From CAG-791 sp045113775 (GTDB taxonomy: Bacteria > Bacillota > Clostridia > Lachnospirales > Lachnospiraceae): a stretch of DNA of 57,845 nt. The notes beneath the pieces were generated by a model. That model was not told the origin of the DNA. It saw only the letters and a list, made by a program, of their open reading frames with translations, and ran no database searches. The translations under genes and the position numbers were made by a program. The stretch lies in assembly GCA_045113775.1 (NCBI GenBank), contig JBGUJH010000085.1:1-57845 (forward strand), read 5' to 3'. Positions within the stretch are counted from its first letter, which is position 1. Each line of letters starts with the position of its first letter. Shown piece by piece: positions 32,058 through 40,807 of this stretch.

Positions 32058-34493
32058 TTGGATAAATATGAACTGAAAGTGACGATCAATGAAATAGATT
32101 CACTGATCGCAAGGCGTCGATTCAAGGATGCGGCGGATGTGGCCGATTCTGTGGACTGGCGCAGAGTGAAGAATGTCAGGACACTCTGCAGGATCAGCGA
32201 CGTCTATAAAATAAATAAAAGATATCATGACAGCAAGAGGGTTCTGGAACTGGCTTATGCCAAGAGCCCATACGGAAGGCAGATCATTTTTTCGCTGTGT
32301 GAGCTTGAACTGAAACTGGGAAACTATGTGAGAGCATTGCAGCTGTATAACGAGTATATCAACGTTGCGCCCAGAGACGCGGACAGATATGTGCTCCAAT
32401 ACAAGCTGTATAAGGCTCAGAATGTAAGTATCAACGAGAGGATCGCCGTCCTCGAGGAAATGGCCAGATATGATTTCAGAGATAAGTGGGCGTATGAACT
32501 GGCGAAACTGTATCTGGAAGCAGGAGAGAGAACGCTGTGCGCTTCCGAATGCGATGAGATCATTGCCTTTTTCGGATACGGCAGATATGTGTACAAGGCA
32601 TTGGAGCTCAAGGCCTCCTTTACTGAACTTACGGTGAAGCAGAAGGCGCTTTACAGGAAGATGAACGGTGAGGAGGAGATCCCGGAGGACGGGCAGGGAT
32701 CAGAAAGTCCGGCGGATTCCGGGAGCGCCGCAGACTCTGACAGCGCCGGCGAAAGCGGAAGCGCGCCGGATCCTGAAAGCGCGGCGGAATCAGATGCCCG
32801 TCAGGTGTCGTTTGAGACACGGGAGAATCCTGCAGCTGTAAAAGAGAACGGAGAGGCACAGACCGCAAATACCGGCACATCGGCGGAAAAAATGGCAGAA
32901 ACAGAGCCGGCAGAAGAAGGCGGCCTTGTTTCTGATAAGATTTCTGAAAAATCTGCAGAGGCCTCTCAGGGGCAGCCTCATGAACAGTCTGATAAACAGC
33001 CTAATGAACAAAAGAAATCTGAGCCTGTAAAGGAGGAAGCGATCCCGGCCCTCAACAGAGATCCGGAAGTCGCGGAAATTCCCTGGGAATACGAGGAATA
33101 TGAGGTCAGCCCCAGAGAACTCAAGAAAAAGAAAACAGCAGAAAAGGACCGGGGGAGAAGCCGGAGGCAGGAGCCTTCCCGGAAGGAGAGTACACGGAAG
33201 CCCGAAGCCCCTGTAAAGTCCACCCCTGATCATGCGGTATTTGAAGATCATACTTTTGAAGTGGGCGGTATGGAAGAGCCCATGTTCTCCCAGGAGAAGA
33301 TGCAGGAGACTGTGGCCAAGGGCCTGAGAGACCTTGAAAACTACGACACAGTCCTCATGCAGGAGACCGACGGACAATATGCCATGGTCATGCAGGAGGA
33401 ACCCAAGCACGAGAAGCAGATCACGGGACAGCTCAATCTCGAGGAGATCATGCAGGAGTGGGAGAAGGTCAAGAGGGATTTCTACGAATCCAACGGGCTT
33501 GATACGGATGAACCCGGGGGGCCCGAGGAAGAGACTGTGGAGGTTCCGTCTCTGGAGGCTCCCGAAAGATCCGGTGAGGACAGGCCTGTTTCCACAGGCA
33601 CCAAGTCCTGGGACCGGGGCGAAGTCCGCAAGGCACTTCAGATAAAGGATAACGACGACGAAAACGCTGGATATGATACAAGCCTGTTCGTGACGGAAGG
33701 CGGGGGCGACTTCCCGGAGGAATTCGCTGTGGAGCAGATGACGCTCACGACGACCGACAAGAACCGGAAGACGACGGGACATATGTACCTTCACTCCGAG
33801 GATTCCATCCGGCAGCTTTCGAACGCGCTGGGAAGGATCTTCCTTGAGGGCGGAAGAGGAAATGTCGTGATCACCGGCGATGAGGGCGCAGGCACGCTGA
33901 GCCTGGCGAGAGAGCTGGTGCGCAGGTACCGGCAGATCAATCCCAATTTTGTCGGGCAGATCGCGAAGTCGGAAGGCAGATATATCACAAGGGAGAACGT
34001 GGTCCGCGTGATCCCGAGAATGCCGTTCGGCGCACTGATCATTGAGAGGGCTTCGATGATGAGCGAAGAGGGCGCCGCAGCGCTGTGTGAGATGCTGGCA
34101 GTCCCCGAGCGAAGCATTCTGATCATTATGATCGACAGGAAGGGCGTCATGGATGCTTTCCTTAGCGATCATCCCAGGCTCAGGGAGATGTTCCCGGCCA
34201 GGGTGGACATCGCGGCGCTGAGTGTGGATACGCTGCTGGGATATGCAAGGGAATATGCCGGCAAGCAGCAGTGTGAGATCGACGAGTACGGAATGAGCGC
34301 CCTGCAGAGCAGGGTCCTGTCCATGCAGACCGTGGAGCACAGCGTCACGCTCGAAGACATCAGGGATATTGTGGATGAGGCTATCTATTATGCCAGCCGC
34401 AAGACGATCTCAAGCCTTGTGGATTCTTTCTCCCGCAGAAAGGGAGGAGCACAGAGAATTATTCTGAGGGATAAGGATTTCCTTCATTATTGA
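32058..34493 (+). CDS. TPR protein with a degenerate AAA-type C-terminal domain
   Basis: Function unknown. The 811 residues fall into three parts: TPR-like helical repeats (about 1-210; RALQLYNEYINVAPRDADRY), a long acidic disordered region rich in Glu/Ser/Pro (about 215-510), and an alpha/beta domain (about 570-790) resembling CbxX-type AAA ATPases. The Walker A position reads GDEGAGTLS, so the Lys is lost; the Walker B-like strand reads ALIIERA instead of IDEA. ATP hydrolysis is therefore doubtful. The TTG start at 32058 has GAGG seven bases upstream. It could be a scaffold; no membrane segment is seen. Confidence 0.75.
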   Translation: MDKYELKVTINEIDSLIARRRFKDAADVADSVDWRRVKNVRTLCRISDVYKINKRYHDSKRVLELAYAKSPYGRQIIFSLCELELKLGNYVRALQLYNEYINVAPRDADRYVLQYKLYKAQNVSINERIAVLEEMARYDFRDKWAYELAKLYLEAGERTLCASECDEIIAFFGYGRYVYKALELKASFTELTVKQKALYRKMNGEEEIPEDGQGSESPADSGSAADSDSAGESGSAPDPESAAESDARQVSFETRENPAAVKENGEAQTANTGTSAEKMAETEPAEEGGLVSDKISEKSAEASQGQPHEQSDKQPNEQKKSEPVKEEAIPALNRDPEVAEIPWEYEEYEVSPRELKKKKTAEKDRGRSRRQEPSRKESTRKPEAPVKSTPDHAVFEDHTFEVGGMEEPMFSQEKMQETVAKGLRDLENYDTVLMQETDGQYAMVMQEEPKHEKQITGQLNLEEIMQEWEKVKRDFYESNGLDTDEPGGPEEETVEVPSLEAPERSGEDRPVSTGTKSWDRGEVRKALQIKDNDDENAGYDTSLFVTEGGGDFPEEFAVEQMTLTTTDKNRKTTGHMYLHSEDSIRQLSNALGRIFLEGGRGNVVITGDEGAGTLSLARELVRRYRQINPNFVGQIAKSEGRYITRENVVRVIPRMPFGALIIERASMMSEEGAAALCEMLAVPERSILIIMIDRKGVMDAFLSDHPRLREMFPARVDIAALSVDTLLGYAREYAGKQQCEIDEYGMSALQSRVLSMQTVEHSVTLEDIRDIVDEAIYYASRKTISSLVDSFSRRKGGAQRIILRDKDFLHY

Positions 34494-34631
34494 GATACAT
34501 CAATAACCGGTACACCAAACAGGACATGAGAAGGGGTCATACTGTTGGTGCGGCGCAACTAGCACTGAAGATCCGGAAGAGAAGGGCCGGAGCAGATGGG
34601 TGCGGAAACTTATATCAGGAGGTAGGGTATC

Positions 34632-36683
34632 ATGGCAGTCAGGAAAACAAGCTCGACAACGAAGAGCAGCACAGCAGCTAAGAAAACGAAAGCAACAGCT
34701 TCGAAGACCGCGAAAGCAGCCCCTAAGGCGGTGAAGAAGCCCGTTGCAGTCAAACAGCCTGCGGACAACAGGGTGTTCATTTCCAACGATGACGCATACT
34801 GGTTCGGAAACGGCACGCACTATCAGATCTACAAGAAACTGGGCGCGCATCCGTCCGAGGAGAACGGTGAGAAGGGTATTTTCTTTGCGGTCTGGGCACC
34901 GAATGCCAAGGCTGTTCACGTGGTCGGCACTTTCAACGGATGGAATGAGGAGCAGCATCCGATGAACAAGTTCAATGCGGGCGGCATCTGGACACTGTTC
35001 ATCCCCGGCCTCGGCGAGGGAGAACTGTACAAATACTGCATCACGACCGCTGACGGCAATAAGAAATATAAAGCCGATCCTTATGGAAACTGGTGCGAGC
35101 TCCGTCCCGGAAACGCATCCCGCACAGTGGATATTTCGGGTTATAAGTGGGGCGACTCCCGCTGGCTGAACGCCCGCGTAAAGAAAGATCCCAACCGCGA
35201 GCCGCTGGCAATTTATGAGTGCCACATCGGCTCCTGGATGAAACATCCCGACGGAACTGCGGACGGTTTCTACAACTACAGAGAGTTTGCGGACCGCCTC
35301 GTTGATTATCTCAAGGACCTGAAGTTCACACACGTGGAGCTTATGGGCATTTCCGAGCATCCTTTCGACGGTTCCTGGGGATATCAGGTAACAGGTTACT
35401 ATGCTCCCACATCCAGATACGGCCATCCCAAGGATTTCATGTATCTGGTCGACACGCTGCATAAGAACAATATCGGCGTCATCCTTGACTGGGTTCCCGC
35501 GCATTTCTGCCCCGATGATTTCGGTCTTGCAGAGTTCGACGGCGCCTGCATCTATGAAGATCCCGATCCGCGCCGCGGCCAGCATCCCGACTGGGGCACC
35601 AGGATCTTCAACCTGGCAAAGCATGAGGTCTCCAACTTCCTGATCGCGAATGTCCGCTACTGGATCAACGAGTACCACATCGACGGCATCCGTGTAGACG
35701 CGGTGGCGTCCATGCTGTATCTGGACTACGGCAAGAAGGACGGACAGTGGCTTGCCAATAAGTACGGCGGAAACGAGAACCTTGACGCCATTGAGTTCTT
35801 CAAGCATCTCAATTCTGTGATTCACGGTGAATATCCCGGATTCCTTACCATTGCCGAGGAGTCCACTGCGTGGCCCAAGATCACAGCCAGACCCGAAGAC
35901 GGAGGCCTTGGCTTCTCCTTCAAGTGGAATATGGGCTGGATGCACGACTTCTGCGAATACATGAAGCTGGATCCGATCATGAGAAAGGGAGACCACAACG
36001 GCCTTACCTTCGCGATGAGCTATAACAGTGCCGAGAAGTATATTTTGCCTCTGTCACATGACGAAGTTGTGCATCTGAAGTGCTCTATGGTCAACAAGAT
36101 GCCCGGTTATAAAGTGGACAAGTACGCGAACCTCCGCGTGGGCTACACATTCATGTTCGGCCACGAAGGCAAAAAATTGCTGTTCATGGGACAGGAATTC
36201 GGACAGGAACACGAGTGGAGCGAAGCTACAGAGCTCGAGTGGTGGAGACTCGAAGAGGGCAAGGATGACAACTATCTCAATATCGGCATGAAATATTACA
36301 TGCAGAGACTGCTTGAGATCTACAGAAGCCACAAGTGCCTGTATGAGATCGATGACGACTGGGCAGGATTCGAGTGGATCAACGCGGATGACGCGGACAG
36401 AAGCATCTATTCCTTCTTCCGCAAGTGCCCTTCCCAGAAGAAGAGCCTTCTGTTCGTCCTGAACATGACGCCCATGAAGCGCGAAGGCTACAGGGTAGGC
36501 GTACCGGTGCACAAGCAGTATAAGCTCCTTCTCAACAGCACGGAGCTTGTATTCGGCGGCGACGGCGAGACGAGCGTCCCTGAAGTGCTCAAGGCGAAAA
36601 AGGGAGAATGCGACCACAGAGAGCAGTACATTGAATTTGATCTTCCGGCTTACGGGGCAGTTATTTTTGAGTTTTCTTTATAA
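34632..36683 (+). CDS. glgB: 1,4-alpha-glucan branching enzyme with a Lys/Ala-rich N-terminal tail
   Basis: GH13 enzyme that makes alpha-1,6 branches in glycogen. The core has a CBM48 domain (about 75-165), the TIM barrel with DWVPAHFC, the nucleophile region GIRVDAVASM, acid/base region TIAEESTAWP and LSHDEVVH, and a C-terminal beta domain. Total length is 683. The first 45 residues are unusual: Lys, Ala, Ser and Thr only, much like a histone H1 tail (SSTAAKKTKATASKTAKA). AGGAGG precedes ATG 34632. No other glycogen genes are adjacent. The 138 bases upstream show no recognisable regulatory element. Confidence 0.95.
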   Translation: MAVRKTSSTTKSSTAAKKTKATASKTAKAAPKAVKKPVAVKQPADNRVFISNDDAYWFGNGTHYQIYKKLGAHPSEENGEKGIFFAVWAPNAKAVHVVGTFNGWNEEQHPMNKFNAGGIWTLFIPGLGEGELYKYCITTADGNKKYKADPYGNWCELRPGNASRTVDISGYKWGDSRWLNARVKKDPNREPLAIYECHIGSWMKHPDGTADGFYNYREFADRLVDYLKDLKFTHVELMGISEHPFDGSWGYQVTGYYAPTSRYGHPKDFMYLVDTLHKNNIGVILDWVPAHFCPDDFGLAEFDGACIYEDPDPRRGQHPDWGTRIFNLAKHEVSNFLIANVRYWINEYHIDGIRVDAVASMLYLDYGKKDGQWLANKYGGNENLDAIEFFKHLNSVIHGEYPGFLTIAEESTAWPKITARPEDGGLGFSFKWNMGWMHDFCEYMKLDPIMRKGDHNGLTFAMSYNSAEKYILPLSHDEVVHLKCSMVNKMPGYKVDKYANLRVGYTFMFGHEGKKLLFMGQEFGQEHEWSEATELEWWRLEEGKDDNYLNIGMKYYMQRLLEIYRSHKCLYEIDDDWAGFEWINADDADRSIYSFFRKCPSQKKSLLFVLNMTPMKREGYRVGVPVHKQYKLLLNSTELVFGGDGETSVPEVLKAKKGECDHREQYIEFDLPAYGAVIFEFSL

Positions 36684-36695
36684 GGTGGTTATAAA

Positions 36696-37082
36696 ATGAA
36701 AAAGAGTCATGAGTCAGCGGAAGACTACCTGGAGACCATCCTGATCCTTCGCGAGAGAAAGGGGAACGTCAGATCGATTGACATTGTCAATGAGATGAAC
36801 TACTCCAAGCCCAGCATCAGTATAGCGATGAAGAAGCTCAAATCCGAGGGATTGGTGGAAATGGACCTGAACGGGTATATCACACTGACTCCTCATGGAG
36901 AGGAGATCGCTAAACGGATCTATATGCGGCATAAGCTGCTGGAGAAAGTGCTGGTCGCAATGGGTGTCGATGAGGAAACGGCTGCGGAAGAGGCCTGCCG
37001 CATAGAACATGTTATTGATGACAATACTTACGATAAGATCAATGAGTTCTATGAAAAGCACATGGCGAATGCTGCAGAGTAA
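36696..37082 (+). CDS. DtxR/MntR-family metal-dependent regulator
   Basis: A 128-residue winged-helix repressor of the DtxR/MntR group. The DNA-binding part is SIDIVNEMNYSKPSISIAMK, then the wing GYITLTPHG. The dimerisation and metal region includes EEACRIEHVI with Glu, Cys and His ligands. No SH3-like third domain is present, as in MntR. The start follows glgB by 12 bases, with AAGGTGG before the ATG. It probably senses Mn2+ or Fe2+; its target transporter is not in the window. Confidence 0.88.
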   Translation: MKKSHESAEDYLETILILRERKGNVRSIDIVNEMNYSKPSISIAMKKLKSEGLVEMDLNGYITLTPHGEEIAKRIYMRHKLLEKVLVAMGVDEETAAEEACRIEHVIDDNTYDKINEFYEKHMANAAE

Positions 37083-37114
37083 GAGATAAGGCGGATCTTG
37101 AAAAGGAGGCTTTT

Positions 37115-37729
37115 GTGGGAACTATACTAAAAGTTCCGCATATAGAACAGACGGACGAATGGCCGGCAGGAGATGAATGCCTGTGCGCGGTAATGCTTTT
37201 GCGCTACCTCGGGATCAGGATAACTGTGAATGAATTTGTAGATTTCTTCCTGCCGCAGGGACAGATGAGACGCAAGGAGGGCCGTCTGATCGGCTGTGAT
37301 CCTGACAAGGAATTTGCCGGGAGCCCTTATGACAAGAACTCCTACGGATGCTATCCGGGAGTGATCGTCAAGGCTTTGAACGATTGCTTTCTGCAAAAAG
37401 GGCTGTCCTATAAAGCAGAGGACGCAACAGGAAAATCGACCGATGAGCTTCTGACCGAAGGAATAAACAAGGGAGTGCCGGTCATTTACTGGGCGAGCGA
37501 AGGTATGAAACCGACACACCCGGGCTTCAGCTGGGAGTGCAGAAAAGAAGGCAGGACTGTCCAGTGGATAGACGGGGCACAGTGCATGCTCCTGATCGGG
37601 AGCGACGTCAACGAACTGGTATTTAATGACCCCATGCTGGCAGAGGGAGCCGTACATTACTCAAGGATGACCGCAGTGAAGAGGCATGCGGAGCTCGACA
37701 AGCGCGCGGTGATCGTCAGAGTAGGCTGA
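37115..37729 (+). CDS. C39-like peptidase fold protein lacking catalytic Cys and His
   Basis: A 204-residue protein of the C39_2 papain-like family, recognisable from VPHIEQTDEWPAG, AVMLLRYLG, GCYPGVIVKALND and LLIGSDVNELVFNDP. By eye alignment with family members the nucleophile in G-C-E is D20 here (GDECLCAV), and the catalytic His before the conserved LL-G strand is Q156 (GAQCMLLIG). Two Cys (22, 24) lie nearby. It has no signal peptide. GTG 37115 has AAGGAGG upstream. It is probably a pseudoenzyme or binding protein. It lies between a metal regulator and a cyclophilin, possibly in one operon. Confidence 0.75.
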   Translation: MGTILKVPHIEQTDEWPAGDECLCAVMLLRYLGIRITVNEFVDFFLPQGQMRRKEGRLIGCDPDKEFAGSPYDKNSYGCYPGVIVKALNDCFLQKGLSYKAEDATGKSTDELLTEGINKGVPVIYWASEGMKPTHPGFSWECRKEGRTVQWIDGAQCMLLIGSDVNELVFNDPMLAEGAVHYSRMTAVKRHAELDKRAVIVRVG

Positions 37730-37802
37730 GACCGGAGACGGAAAGACTGACATTGACCCGCAGACAGAAAGAACGGGTCTGAACAGAAAGGAACTGATCG
37801 CT

Positions 37803-38282
37803 ATGATTCGAATTACTATGAAAGACGGCGGTGTGATCGACATTGAACTTGATAAAAAAGCGGCTCCGATCACAGTCGAGAACTTTGAGAAGCTTGTGAA
37901 GGACAAGTTCTATGACGGACTTATTTTCCACAGGGTAATACCGGGATTTATGATCCAGGGAGGCGACCCCGAGGGAACCGGAATGGGCGGACCGGGCTGG
38001 CACATCAAAGGTGAGTTCGCTGCGAACGGATGGGATAATCCGATCGGGCACACCAGAGGCGTGATCAGTATGGCCAGGGCGCAGGATCCGAACAGTGCCG
38101 GCAGCCAGTTCTTCATCATGCATGCGGACGCGGCATATCTGGACGGCCAGTATGCGGCATTCGGCAGAGTCGTAAAGGGAATCGAAGTCGTGGACAAGAT
38201 CGCTTCTGTTGCCACCAGCAGGTGGAACAACAGGCCTTATGAGGATCAGGTCATAGACACGATCAGGATTGTAGAAGAGTAA
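37803..38282 (+). CDS. ppiB: Cyclophilin-type peptidyl-prolyl isomerase
   Basis: Cytoplasmic prolyl isomerase of 159 residues. The active-site motifs FHRVIPGFMIQGGDPEGTG, SMARAQDPNSAGSQFFI and AYLDGQYAAFGRV are complete, including the catalytic Arg and the Gln/Phe binding residues. No signal peptide. A GAAAGGAAC site precedes ATG 37803. Repeat copy 3 begins directly after its stop. Confidence 0.95.
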   Translation: MIRITMKDGGVIDIELDKKAAPITVENFEKLVKDKFYDGLIFHRVIPGFMIQGGDPEGTGMGGPGWHIKGEFAANGWDNPIGHTRGVISMARAQDPNSAGSQFFIMHADAAYLDGQYAAFGRVVKGIEVVDKIASVATSRWNNRPYEDQVIDTIRIVEE

Positions 38283-38396
38283 AACACAGGGGGGATGTCC
38301 CCCGCTGAGTTATATGATGCATACGCGTGCGGAGAGGAAGATGTTGCCTTCCAGGCAACCCGCACGCGGCGCAGCGGCTCGCTCTGCGAGCCTTGA
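38283..38396 (+). repeat. Dispersed structured repeat, copy 3
   Basis: The 98-bp core at 38299-38396 differs from copy 1 at four positions, all in unpaired stretches. It starts immediately after the ppiB stop, with AACACAG/CTGAGTT arms and a GGGGG/CCCCC stem, and lacks the 56-bp insertion of copy 1. A true terminator follows at 38409. Confidence 0.85.
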
Positions 38397-38408
38397 ATTA
38401 AATGTCGG

Positions 38409-38444
38409 AAAGGGGCTGTTGCATCGTGCAGCAAGCCCCTTTTT
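38409..38444 (+). terminator. Intrinsic terminator after ppiB
   Basis: AAAGGGGCT (38409-38417) with AGCCCCTTT (38434-38442), an inner imperfect stem, and TTTT. The rest of the gap up to 38682 holds a weakly repeat-like GC stretch (about 38590-38650) and AT-rich sequence with TATA-like boxes, but no gene. Confidence 0.8.
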
Positions 38445-38682
38445 AAATTGCGTCGAATTCGCGGGGATTCATTCGAATCCTTTTCACAAATAAATCACAA
38501 AAGTTGAAAAGAATCGATTTATACTGTAGTAAGGTGTAATTCCGGATGGATTTCGGAGTTTTCTATAGTATAAATAATAGGGACCAAGGCAGACCGCATA
38601 TGCGCTGAACGAATTCCGGCTCACTGCACGAGCCTTGTCCGCAGGGATTAAATGTCTAAATAACTGAGAAAAGAGAAAAGAT

Positions 38683-40122
38683 ATGGTTGAATTTATTCAG
38701 AAGAATACAAAATGGATCGCGATCGCGGCTGTGGTATTAGTCATAGCGGCGGTCCTGATCTTCAGGCATGCGGGATCAGGCAGTCTGAATGAAGGAACAG
38801 CCTACGTAGAGACAGTTGAGAATCTGACAGGACAGAATGCCTCTCTTGGCATGATCAACCGCTATTCGGGAGTTATCGAACCCCAGGGAACGTGGTCGGT
38901 GTCCAAAAACAGCGATGTAGACGTCCAGGAGATCTATGTCTCCGAAGGCGACGAAGTTGAAGAGGGTCAGGTCCTCTTTGTTTATGATACGACTAAATAT
39001 GAAGAAGACCTGAAGCAGGCTCAGATCGACCTCGAGCGCCTGCACAATGAATACGACAGCACGGTGGAAGCGATCGCGCAGCTGGAGAAAGAGAAGAAGG
39101 ACGCTTCCTCATCGGAACAGGCCAACTACACTGTCCAGATCAAGGAGCAGAACCTTTCCCTCAAGGACAAGGAACTGGACATCGAGATGAAGGAAGCCGA
39201 GATCGAAAAGCTCGAGAGCAACATCGAGAACGCGGAAGTGACGAGCGGGATCGACGGTGTCGTCAAGAGTATCAACGAGGGCGGCTCCTCCAATTCGGGT
39301 TCCGGTGACAACAGCTTCATAACGGTTATGAAGGTCGGCAACTACAGGGTAAAGGGAACCGTAAATGAACAAAATGTCGGTGACCTCTATGTGGATGCGC
39401 CCGTCATAGTACATTCAAGGGTCAACGAAAATACCTGGAAGGGTAAAATCGTTAAGATCGATACGGAGAATCCTATGACCTCAGAAGGCGGAAATTTCAT
39501 GGGATCAAACTCCGACGGCAATAAGAGCTCACGCTATCCTTTTTTCGTAGAACTTGACAGCAGCGACGGGCTGATCATGGGCCAGCATGTCTATGTGGAG
39601 CCCGATCTGGGACAGGGAGAAGAAGGGGCGTCTGAGGGCATCTGGCTTCCCGATTATATGGTAGATCAGTCAGACCCGGACCATCCTTTCGTCTGGAAAG
39701 ATTCACACGGCAAACTTGTAAAGCAGGAGGTCAAAATTTCGGAAGTCAGAGAGGAACTTAGCAAGGTAAAGATCTCCGAAGGACTTACCCTTGAGGATTC
39801 TATCTGTATTCCTGACCCGTCGCTCAGCGTCGGCATGAAGACAGCTCCTATGAGTGAGAAGCCCGCTGAGGAAGTCGGAGAAATGAACGACTCCGTCGAA
39901 GTCTCCCCTGCGCAGACAGAAGGAATGCCCGCTGATATGGAAGGGGCTCCCGAAGGAGGAGAAGTGCCTGCCGAAACGGAAGGTGCTTCTGAAGGAGGAG
40001 AAATGCCTGCCGGAACTGAAGGTGCTTCTGAGGGAGAACAAGGCGGTTCCGAGGATACAGGAGCGCTGCAGGAAGATGTCGAAGCCGGTTCCGGTGTACT
40101 CGACAAGTTCGGAGGCCAGTAA
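38683..40122 (+). CDS. Membrane fusion (HlyD/MacA-like) adaptor protein 1
   Basis: Extracytoplasmic adaptor of an ABC export system, 479 residues. One N-terminal membrane helix (about 12-28) precedes a biotinyl-lipoyl-like half motif (VDVQEIYVSEGDEVEEGQVL), a coiled-coil hairpin (about 105-185), the second lipoyl half (VTSGIDGVVKSINEGG) and beta-barrel segments. The last 85 residues are acidic, with short repeats of the type EMPAGTEGASEGGE. Its stop overlaps the next start (TAATG), indicating translational coupling. In Gram-positives such adaptors pair with MacB/YknZ-type permeases. Confidence 0.87.
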   Translation: MVEFIQKNTKWIAIAAVVLVIAAVLIFRHAGSGSLNEGTAYVETVENLTGQNASLGMINRYSGVIEPQGTWSVSKNSDVDVQEIYVSEGDEVEEGQVLFVYDTTKYEEDLKQAQIDLERLHNEYDSTVEAIAQLEKEKKDASSSEQANYTVQIKEQNLSLKDKELDIEMKEAEIEKLESNIENAEVTSGIDGVVKSINEGGSSNSGSGDNSFITVMKVGNYRVKGTVNEQNVGDLYVDAPVIVHSRVNENTWKGKIVKIDTENPMTSEGGNFMGSNSDGNKSSRYPFFVELDSSDGLIMGQHVYVEPDLGQGEEGASEGIWLPDYMVDQSDPDHPFVWKDSHGKLVKQEVKISEVREELSKVKISEGLTLEDSICIPDPSLSVGMKTAPMSEKPAEEVGEMNDSVEVSPAQTEGMPADMEGAPEGGEVPAETEGASEGGEMPAGTEGASEGEQGGSEDTGALQEDVEAGSGVLDKFGGQ

Positions 40123-40805
40123 TGAAGAAGATCGTAGAGTGCAGAAATCTCTATAAAAACTACTATCAGGGCAAAATAGAGATTCCTGTACTTAAGAACA
40201 TTAATTTTGTTATGGAAGAGGGAGACTACACCGCGATCATAGGCCCCTCAGGTTCCGGCAAGTCCACGCTCATGAACCTGATCGGATGCCTTGACAAGGC
40301 TACCAGCGGGAGTCTTCTGATCGACGAGAGAGAAGTGGGAAGTCTTTCGGAGAATGAGCTGGCGGATCTGCGCCTGGAGAAGATCGGATTCGTCTTTCAG
40401 AACTTCCAGCTTCTCGGCGGACAGACTGCTCTGGAAAATGTGGAGCTGCCCCTCACTTACGCGAATATCCCGCGAAGAGAGAGAAGAGAACAGGCGAAGA
40501 TCGCGCTGGACCGCGTCGGGTTATCCGACCGAATGGACTTTCTGCCTAACCAGCTGTCCGGAGGACAGAAACAGAGAGTGGCGATCGCGAGAGCGCTGGT
40601 CAACAACCCCAGGATCGTTCTTGCAGACGAGCCGACAGGAGCGCTGGACTCCCATTCGGGAGCGCAGGTCATGGACCTTTTTGAAGAACTCAATTCTGAA
40701 GGCGTGACTGTGCTCATGATCACTCACGACCAGGGGATCGCTATGAGGGCGAAGAACAGGGTGGAGATCAGAGACGGAGAACTGGGACATCTGGAGGAAA
40801 GCTGA
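40122..40805 (+). CDS. MacB/LolD-type ABC ATP-binding protein
   Basis: A 227-residue ATPase with Walker A GPSGSGKST, Q-loop FVFQNFQLL, signature LSGGQKQRVAIARAL, Walker B IVLADEPTGALD and H-loop MITHDQ. The TGALD form is typical of the MacB/LolD/FtsE group, which drives mechanotransmission rather than classic transport. It is encoded between the two adaptors and upstream of the matching permease. Confidence 0.94.
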   Translation: MKKIVECRNLYKNYYQGKIEIPVLKNINFVMEEGDYTAIIGPSGSGKSTLMNLIGCLDKATSGSLLIDEREVGSLSENELADLRLEKIGFVFQNFQLLGGQTALENVELPLTYANIPRRERREQAKIALDRVGLSDRMDFLPNQLSGGQKQRVAIARALVNNPRIVLADEPTGALDSHSGAQVMDLFEELNSEGVTVLMITHDQGIAMRAKNRVEIRDGELGHLEES

Positions 40806-40807
40806 CG

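Noticed and set aside
34494..34631. Riboswitch before glgB
   Set aside because: No known aptamer core could be matched by eye; left as unassigned leader sequence.
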